Position numbers and translations under genes: made by a program. Below are positions 6,836 through 8,449 of a DNA stretch of 8,449 nt, piece by piece. The notes under the pieces are model-generated. The model saw only the letters and a list, made by a program, of their open reading frames with translations. It was not told the origin of the DNA and made no database searches. Every line of letters starts with the position of its first letter. Positions within the stretch are counted from its first letter, which is position 1. Source of the DNA: Oscillospiraceae bacterium (GTDB lineage Bacteria; Bacillota; Clostridia; Oscillospirales; Oscillospiraceae); NCBI GenBank assembly GCA_017400415.1, contig JAFPTE010000148.1, forward strand, positions 1 through 8,449, written 5' to 3'.

Positions 6836-8155
6836 ATGGGATACACAGCAAAAATCGGCGTGCTCTGCCTGGGCCGCTACACCTATGACGTGGCCGCCTC
6901 CCGGGAGATTTACAAAAAAGCCCAGGAGGATCTGAAGACCATCCCGGGGGTGGACTGGGAGATATTTGAGGAGCCCGTCATCGAAAAGCCCGACGCCGAG
7001 GCCGCCGCCAGGCGCCTTAAGGGTGCCGACGTGGACGCCGTGGCCATAATCTCCGGCACCTTCCACCTGGGCCACCTGGCCCTCATAATCGACCGGGCAC
7101 TGAAAAAGCCCGTCCTGCTCTGGGCCTTCAACGAGCTGCCCTACGACGGGGGCAAGATACGTCTGAACTCCGTCTGCGGCATGAATCTGAACGCCTCCAA
7201 CCTCTATAAATCCGGCAACGACAGCTTCGTCTGCACGGTGTCCGACACCATCGACCGGACCTGGGTGGACGCAGTACGCATGAAGGCCGCCATCGAGCAC
7301 GCCCACATCGGCGTGGCAGGCTACCGGGCGGACGGCTTCTTCAACCTGGACATAGACGAGCTGGAAAACTTCCGGAAGACCGGGGTCCTGCTGGACCACT
7401 ACGAGCTGGCGGATATGTTCTCCGCCCCCGTGTCCGAGGAGGCCGCCCATAGGCGGGAGCAGGAGGTCCGGAGCCGCTTTTCCTGCGGCGGCGTCACGGA
7501 CGAGCAGGTGCGGAAGGTGGCCCGGCTCTGCGAGAGTACCCAAACCTTCCTGGACAAAAACAGGCTGGACGCCCTGGCTATCCGGTGCTGGCCGGAGTAC
7601 GCCAACAGCTACGGCATAGCCCCCTGCGCCATGATGAGCCTTCTCCAGGCCGACGGCCGCATCCTCTCCTGCGAGGGAGATGCGGAGGGCGCCGAGACCA
7701 TGCTGGCCTGCGCCGCCGCCGGCTGCGAGACCCCCTTCCTGGCGGATCTGAGCCAGGTGAACTTCGATGAAAACTACGCCCTTATGTGGCACTGCGGCGT
7801 GGCCCCCGTGAACCTCTGGGACGGCTGCTGCGACTGCACCCTGGACACCTACTTTGCCGGAGGCAGAGGGGTAACGGCGGGCTTCGTCATGAAGTCCGGC
7901 CCCGTGAGCTTCATCCGCATTGACACCGCCAGAGGCAAAACCCGGGTGTTCATCACGAAGGGCACGGCGGAGCCCATGGAAAAGCAGCTGGCGGGCACCT
8001 ACGCCAAGGTCCGGTTTGACTACCCCGTCCGGGACCTTATCGGCCGGGTGACCGAGACCGGCGTCGCCCACCATATCGTCATGTGCTACGGCGAATTTAC
8101 GGACGTGTACCGGACCTTCGCCAAAATCATGGGCTGGGGGATAATCGAGCCGTAA
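6836..8155 (+). CDS. sftI: L-fucose/L-arabinose isomerase-family protein, probable sulfoquinovose isomerase (SftI)
   Basis: This 439-residue protein resembles the L-fucose/L-arabinose isomerase fold: an N-terminal Rossmann-like part (KIGVLCLGRYTYD at 6-18, VDAVAIISGTFHLGH near 65-80) and a C-terminal isomerase domain. Candidate metal ligands are Glu254 (RCWPEY), Glu280 or Asp282 (SCEGDAEGAETM), His319 (LMWHCG) and His412 or His413 (GVAHHIVMCYG). The CEGD segment is typical of the fucose isomerase C-terminal domain. It is shorter than FucI (about 590) and AraA (about 500), as seen in the shorter uncharacterised branch. The ATG follows the reductase stop by one base with GGAGG at 6822-6826. In sulfo-TAL clusters an isomerase of this superfamily converts SQ to SF, the step missing from the rest of the operon. 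The superfamily is well supported; the SQ substrate is context-based. Confidence 0.8.
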   Translation: MGYTAKIGVLCLGRYTYDVAASREIYKKAQEDLKTIPGVDWEIFEEPVIEKPDAEAAARRLKGADVDAVAIISGTFHLGHLALIIDRALKKPVLLWAFNELPYDGGKIRLNSVCGMNLNASNLYKSGNDSFVCTVSDTIDRTWVDAVRMKAAIEHAHIGVAGYRADGFFNLDIDELENFRKTGVLLDHYELADMFSAPVSEEAAHRREQEVRSRFSCGGVTDEQVRKVARLCESTQTFLDKNRLDALAIRCWPEYANSYGIAPCAMMSLLQADGRILSCEGDAEGAETMLACAAAGCETPFLADLSQVNFDENYALMWHCGVAPVNLWDGCCDCTLDTYFAGGRGVTAGFVMKSGPVSFIRIDTARGKTRVFITKGTAEPMEKQLAGTYAKVRFDYPVRDLIGRVTETGVAHHIVMCYGEFTDVYRTFAKIMGWGIIEP

Positions 8156-8166
8156 ACAATTAAAAT

Positions 8167-8189
8167 ACAGCCTGCCTTCGGCAGGCTGT
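8167..8189 (+). terminator. Hairpin after the operon, weak or bidirectional terminator
   Basis: ACAGCCTGCC (8167-8176), loop TTC and GGCAGGCTGT (8180-8189) form a perfect 10-bp stem 11 bases after the isomerase stop. Downstream on the plus strand there is only TTCAAACTG rather than a T run, so termination of the operon here may be partial. The A-rich bases 8153-8167 in front would supply a T-rich tract for transcripts coming from the right. It resembles the pncB-side hairpin in having a three-base loop and its better U tract on the minus strand. Confidence 0.6.
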
Positions 8190-8218
8190 TCAAACTGCAG
8201 ACAAACTGTGATTCAATC

Positions 8219-8249
8219 GTTTTTGCCGGAGCTTTGCTCCGGCAAAAAC
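8219..8249. repeat. Perfect 14-bp palindromic hairpin with T-tract before and A-tract after the stem
   Basis: GTTTTTGCCGGAGC (8219-8232), loop TTT, and its exact complement (8236-8249). The T run precedes the GC-rich stem and the A run follows it on both strands, the reverse of an intrinsic terminator. It is therefore more likely a palindromic repeat unit, RNA-stabilising hairpin or the edge of a larger element. No function can be assigned from sequence alone. Confidence 0.7.
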
Positions 8250-8254
8250 ACCTT

Positions 8255-8394
8255 CAGGCGGTCGCGGAGCGTCGCCCTCGCGCCGACCAACGAGGCGCAG
8301 CCGAGGCGATGAAGCGCGAGCAACTCAAATGAGAGCCCAGCGCAGCGGGTCTCATTTGAAGGCTGTCGACAACGTCGACAGCCACAACCGCCTG
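8255..8394. other. Nested inverted-repeat block, candidate multibranched RNA or repeat element
   Basis: CAGGCGGT (8255-8262) pairs exactly with ACCGCCTG (8387-8394) and encloses three further pairings in order. CTCGCGC (8277-8283) pairs with GCGCGAG (8314-8320). TCAAATGAGA (8325-8334) pairs with TCTCATTTGA (8350-8359), with an inner CCC/GGG after a bulged G. GGCTGTCGAC (8361-8370) pairs with GTCGACAGCC (8374-8383) around an AAC loop. Together these can draw a closed multi-branch fold. Competing local pairings exist around 8260-8310, so the first arm is uncertain. No convincing reading frame lies in this stretch. It could be a small RNA, an intergenic repeat of the REP/MITE kind, or a processing signal. 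Confidence 0.5.
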
Positions 8395-8395
8395 C

Positions 8396-8433
8396 CTCGG
8401 GGCACCCTCCGCAAGGAAGGTGCCCCGAGTTTT
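8396..8433 (+). terminator. Intrinsic terminator with GCAA tetraloop
   Basis: CTCGGGGCACC (8396-8406) pairs with GGTGCCCCGAG (8419-8429). One C-A mismatch follows, then TCC/GGA closing a GCAA loop (8411-8414) of the stable GNRA type. The stem is followed by TTTT (8430-8433) and then a T-rich GCTTGCTCT. This is the best plus-strand terminator in the window. It lies about 280 bases beyond the isomerase stop, so either the operon transcript runs through the hairpin block to here or the block is a separate transcript ending here. Confidence 0.65.
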
Positions 8434-8449
8434 GCTTGCTCTCGTCTAC

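Noticed and set aside
5236..6846. 536-codon minus-strand frame spanning the transaldolase and reductase genes
   Set aside because: It crosses two well-supported genes, is rich in Gly, His, Val and Leu without motifs, and has no convincing ribosome site.
6719..8074. 451-codon minus-strand frame opposite the isomerase gene
   Set aside because: Shadow of a GC-rich gene; no recognisable family features.
8190..8218. Promoter for a separate small RNA in front of the hairpin block
   Set aside because: No pair of boxes with acceptable spacing and match was found; the block may simply be the 3' end of the operon transcript.
8255..8394. CRISPR array
   Set aside because: The repeats are inverted and of different sequence, not regularly spaced direct repeats.

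Overview
This window comes from a GC-rich bacterium. The coding strand is roughly 60% G+C, spacing is tight, genes overlap at ATGA-type junctions, and Shine-Dalgarno sequences are strong (GGAGG, AAGGAG). The protein families and the frequent AGG and ATA codons point to an anaerobic gut-type member of the Firmicutes (class Clostridia, perhaps Oscillospiraceae). The taxonomic placement is inference from style, not from a marker gene.

Layout. Bases 2-748 (+) are the C-terminal part of nicotinate phosphoribosyltransferase (pncB), cut by the window edge. A 12-bp hairpin (755-781) separates it from a convergent AEC-family permease gene (790-1710, -). A divergent promoter region (about 1711-1866) then drives the permease leftward and a five-gene operon rightward. 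The operon is: GPH-family MFS sugar importer (1867-3285), GH31 sulfoquinovosidase-type glycosidase (3278-5296), a short transaldolase (5293-5979), a beta-hydroxyacid dehydrogenase-type reductase (5983-6834) and an L-fucose/L-arabinose isomerase-family protein (6836-8155). The last about 290 bases (8156-8449) carry no convincing gene but hold an unusually dense set of inverted repeats, ending in a hairpin followed by a T-rich tract.

How the genes work together. The five genes correspond step by step to the transaldolase route of sulfoglycolysis (sulfo-TAL). Sulfoquinovosyl glycerol or sulfoquinovose (SQ) is imported; GH31 releases SQ; the isomerase makes 6-deoxy-6-sulfofructose (SF); the transaldolase moves the non-sulfonated C3 unit to glyceraldehyde-3-phosphate, giving fructose-6-phosphate and 3-sulfolactaldehyde (SLA); the reductase converts SLA to 2,3-dihydroxypropane-1-sulfonate (DHPS) and regenerates NAD+. 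No SF kinase, SFP aldolase, sulfolactaldehyde dehydrogenase or C-S lyase is present, so this reads as a fermentative, DHPS-excreting version. The pathway type is known. What stands out is a Gln where E. coli YihQ has its sulfonate-binding Arg, a Lys-bearing substrate motif in the reductase, a divergent AEC permease that could be the missing sulfonate exporter, a leader inverted repeat just downstream of the operon promoter, and the hairpin cluster behind the operon. Functional calls rest on reading the translated proteins and on remembered reference sequences; no database search was run.
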